DNA of 64,000 nt from Myoxocephalus aenaeus. Taxonomy: Eukaryota; Chordata; Actinopteri; Perciformes; Cottidae. Below are positions 61,291 to 64,000 of this stretch, piece after piece. The stretch lies in assembly GCA_038501785.1 (NCBI GenBank), contig JBAMJR010000089.1, positions 5,436,001 to 5,500,000 of the forward strand, in the 5' to 3' direction. A program made the position numbers and the translations under genes. Below the pieces are notes generated by a model that was given only the letters and a program-made list of their open reading frames with translations, was not told the origin of the DNA and did no database searches. The first letter of the stretch is position 1. The number at the start of each line of letters is the position of its first letter.

Positions 61291-63353
61291 TGCATGGCTA
61301 AAACTCACTTGGTTGTGACACTATTTTAGCTGCAAATCAAATAGAGCCATCAGGAAACAAAAGTACCATACTGCATCCTCACATGCTCATTAAAATCTAC
61401 AAATATGCTATGTGACCTTGGGAGACTCAGCAGTCGTCGAGGTCAGCACTAAATTAGACGGCAATCAGCCATGGATGAGCCCTCCTAACCCACTGGAAGA
61501 AAAAGGAGAAAGAGAAAGCAGTAGTGAAGTTCTGGCAACCTCTCCTTTGGCAAGCCCTCGTGATTATCACGTTGTGTGGAAGCATTCATTTTGCTCTCAA
61601 TTGTAAAGACAGAAAAAAGTCCATTCCCCTTATTACACTGGTAATGATAGATTGCTCTGGCGGAGAGCACATGCCCGACCAGCCGGCCCGCTGCGTTGCT
61701 ACCTACACCACTGATACCAGAGCAAGTGTGTCCTTAAATCTTGTCAAGGGTAAAATTGGGGCCGTAGCTAGTCATTACAAAGTGGCACATAAAGTCTAAT
61801 TTGGGTCAGGCTGTGGTGGCCTAAAAGCAGTGTGAGTACAGTTTTACTACTCACTATGTGTCTTTGTGAAAATGAAACAAATGTGCTTTTATCCATCAGT
61901 GACAAATGGAAATGTGTAATGACGGGCAATTTCTCCCTAAGGATGTTTTTCCTGTTATCCAACCAATAAACATTAAGAACATTAACAGAGAGTTAGATGA
62001 CTCTTGGTGGATGTGGATATTTTCATAACAAGTGAACAAAATTGTGATCGACATGATACTGTTCCTCCATGAAGCAGCATCTGCTTTGGAAGGAGAGAAT
62101 ATCCAGACGAAGTAGTGATGGAGCAAATGTTACCGTCTAAATTCTTTCTTTCATTAATAAATATTTCCACTTCAAAGTGGAAAAAATATAGCCAATCTCT
62201 CTACCTCCATCGTGAAGTTATTAATGTCGAGTGCTCATTACAGCTGTTCAAACACTGGACGGCGGCCAAATGACCCACGCTCTAGGAAAACACGGCAATC
62301 TGCTCTGGCGAAATAATTTTAAAGGGAGCATAATAACGTTTGTCATAACTCATAGGACACCAAGGGCCCGCTGAGAGAGGCCTTCAAACCCAAGCACGGT
62401 GTGTATGAATGTTTGTGTGTATGACACAAACCAAAACAAGCAGCTGTTCACACCAGGCCAGCAAAGAGAGGAGCAGATCCAGTGACGGAGGCCCTCCTCA
62501 AAAGTGCTTGATTCATCTGTTGAGGAGGTCCAGAGATCAGAGGGACAGAGAGGGGTATGCACAGAGGGAAAAGTCTCTTATGGGCTGATGTCAGAGGCCA
62601 AAAATAGCGGCGAACGCCTCTCTCTCGGTCTCTCTCCCCCCGTGACTCATCTGGAGTGCGTTAATTAGCAAGAGATGGTTCACCGCCATCGTGGCTGGAA
62701 CCACACGGTGCATGGTGGTGACAAGGCCCAAAACAAACGCTCCTTAAAGAGGGACAGGGTGGCATGGGAGGGGGGTTAAGAAGGGGAGAGCCAGAGAGCC
62801 GTAGAGTGAGGATATGTCACACTTGGAACCGATTGGTATTACCAAATCCTTCCAAGGACCAGGAGGAGGCGAGAAGGAGGGGGGGAGGGGAGGAAACCAG
62901 CACGACAAGAGGTGAGGCAGAGAAAAAGTGGAGACGAACAAGAGCTGTCTCATTGCGAGGATTATCATCCCTTCCACATCCCCCCCCCCCCCCTCTGGGC
63001 TTTCCACTTATAACTGAAGAGAGTTGAAAAGTGGAACTTACTTTTCTTCCAAACCTGTGCTGCATTTTCTCTCGATGGCCCGGACCAATGCAGCTCCGTT
63101 CAGCGGCGAAACCCAGGAGCTACAACAGGAGAAATCCCCAGTTGACTATAATGGGCTCAACGGGCCCTTGGACATTAAATTAGACTGCCTGCACATCAAT
63201 TAATTCACCTTTGTTTTCTCCGCAAACAAAATGGCCCATTCACATATCGTCGCAGACCCTGCTGAGCAAATAAATGCCTTCATCATGTCCATATGTTTTG
63301 GATCAATGTTTTCTTTGCATTTTGAGTCATATTGATTTATGTCTGGACCTCGT

Positions 63354-63360
<7 letters not shown>

Positions 63361-63417
<57 letters not shown>
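63361..63417. repeat. (GT)n microsatellite
   Basis: About 28 GT units. Confidence 0.97.
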
Positions 63418-63418
<1 letters not shown>

Positions 63419-63441
63419 CAGAAAAATAGAGAGATACAGCA

Positions 63442-63444
<3 letters not shown>

Positions 63445-63484
<40 letters not shown>
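63445..63484. repeat. (GA)n microsatellite
   Basis: About 20 GA units, 28 bases after the GT tract. Confidence 0.96.
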
Positions 63485-63487
<3 letters not shown>

Positions 63488-63675
63488 AGCAGACAGAGAG
63501 TAAGTAGGTACTCTGTGTACATATGTGCGTTTACTTTAGACCCATGAGATGCCACTGGATAATAAGCCATTAAACCTTACATAGCTTGTCATATAAAAAA
63601 AACATGTAATATGTTTTGTGGGAGGGATTGTTGGGGATCAAAGACAGAGCAGCAGATATGAGTTTCTGTTCCTGG

Positions 63676-63900
63676 CTAGTCGAGGAGGGGGGTTGTCATA
63701 CCAGACATGGTGAGCACATACATTTCCTTGGGCCCCGGGCGTGTGCTGGGGTTCTGTTGGGTGGACTCATTACTCACTGGGAGCCCTGAGCCTGGGGTTG
63801 AAGGAGAAGCCTGTGTCACACCCACTACGTACTGACCGTTGTGTAATCCCTCCTGGGGTTGTGGAATGAGCTTGTAATGATGACTGTTTTTGATACGGCT
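63676..63900 (-). CDS. Possible exon of an unidentified gene at the right edge (tentative)
   Basis: A 74-codon open stretch with no initiating ATG at its upstream end reads HYKLIPQPQEGLHNGQYVVG, VTQASPSTPGSGLPVSNEST and QQNPSTRPGPKEMYVLTMSG, then MTTPLLD and a stop. An in-frame TGA lies just upstream, so an intron acceptor would have to fall inside it. CTTCTCCTTCAACCCCAG| at about 63742-63760 (reading minus) is a fair candidate, and |GTATGA at 63701 is a possible donor with phase 1 on both sides. The composition looks protein-like rather than low-complexity, but I recognise no family. The exon could equally be terminal, or the frame could be chance. Confidence 0.25.
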   Translation of the reverse strand, partial: SRIKNSHHYKLIPQPQEGLHNGQYVVGVTQASPSTPGSGLPVSNESTQQNPSTRPGPKEMYVLTMSGMTTPLLD

Positions 63901-64000
63901 TCACCCTCTGACACACGCAGAGATGCTCGGGAGGCACCCATGCAAACACAGACCAAGACCTGCTGCGATGTAAGTGATACTACCCAGCGAGAGCTTCTGT

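Noticed and set aside
63075..63202. Plus-strand 42-codon frame starting MARTNAAPFSGETQE
   Set aside because: It is short and has no splice or domain support. It looks protein-like over a few residues but not enough to call.

Overview
This is nuclear DNA from a ray-finned fish, most likely a percomorph teleost. It has intron-split genes with GT-AG splice sites, long CA/GT, TA and GA microsatellites, and many dispersed repeats of types I recognise from spiny-rayed fish genomes. I see no bacterial operons, CRISPR arrays, rRNA or tRNA genes. Most open frames in the window look like chance frames.

Region 1 (1 to 23,500, minus strand) holds the 5' two-thirds of a frem2 gene. A giant first coding exon (18470-23498) encodes the signal peptide, the N-terminal region and nearly all of twelve CSPG/NG2 repeats. 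Seven further exons (17542-17631, 5948-6094, 5044-5274, 4778-4903, 4138-4389, 398-547, 106-315) finish repeat 12 and add three Calx-beta domains. Every junction has GT-AG ends and phase 1, and together they give about 2,078 codons without a stop. The rest of the gene (further Calx-beta domains, transmembrane segment, cytoplasmic tail) lies beyond position 1. The largest intron (6095-17541) contains repeats, including a complete MITE-like element with a target duplication.

Region 2 (23,500 to 38,370) is the 5' flank of frem2 and intergenic DNA. I find no supported gene there, but there are two inverted-repeat elements.

Region 3 (38,372 to 44,535, minus strand) is a nine-exon gene I assembled for a roughly 300-residue single-pass mucin-like membrane protein. 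It has a signal peptide, a Ser/Thr-rich ectodomain with eight N-glycosylation sequons, one transmembrane helix, a basic stop-transfer stretch and an acidic Pro/Glu-rich tail. I cannot assign it to a named family. It is the least explained gene in the window.

Region 4 (44,536 to 64,000) is mostly intergenic: microsatellites, several dispersed repeat copies, and at the right edge a 74-codon open stretch on the minus strand (63676-63900) that may be part of an exon of an unidentified gene. The two firm genes share a strand. frem2 acts in basement-membrane adhesion; nothing in the sequence shows a functional link with the mucin-like gene.
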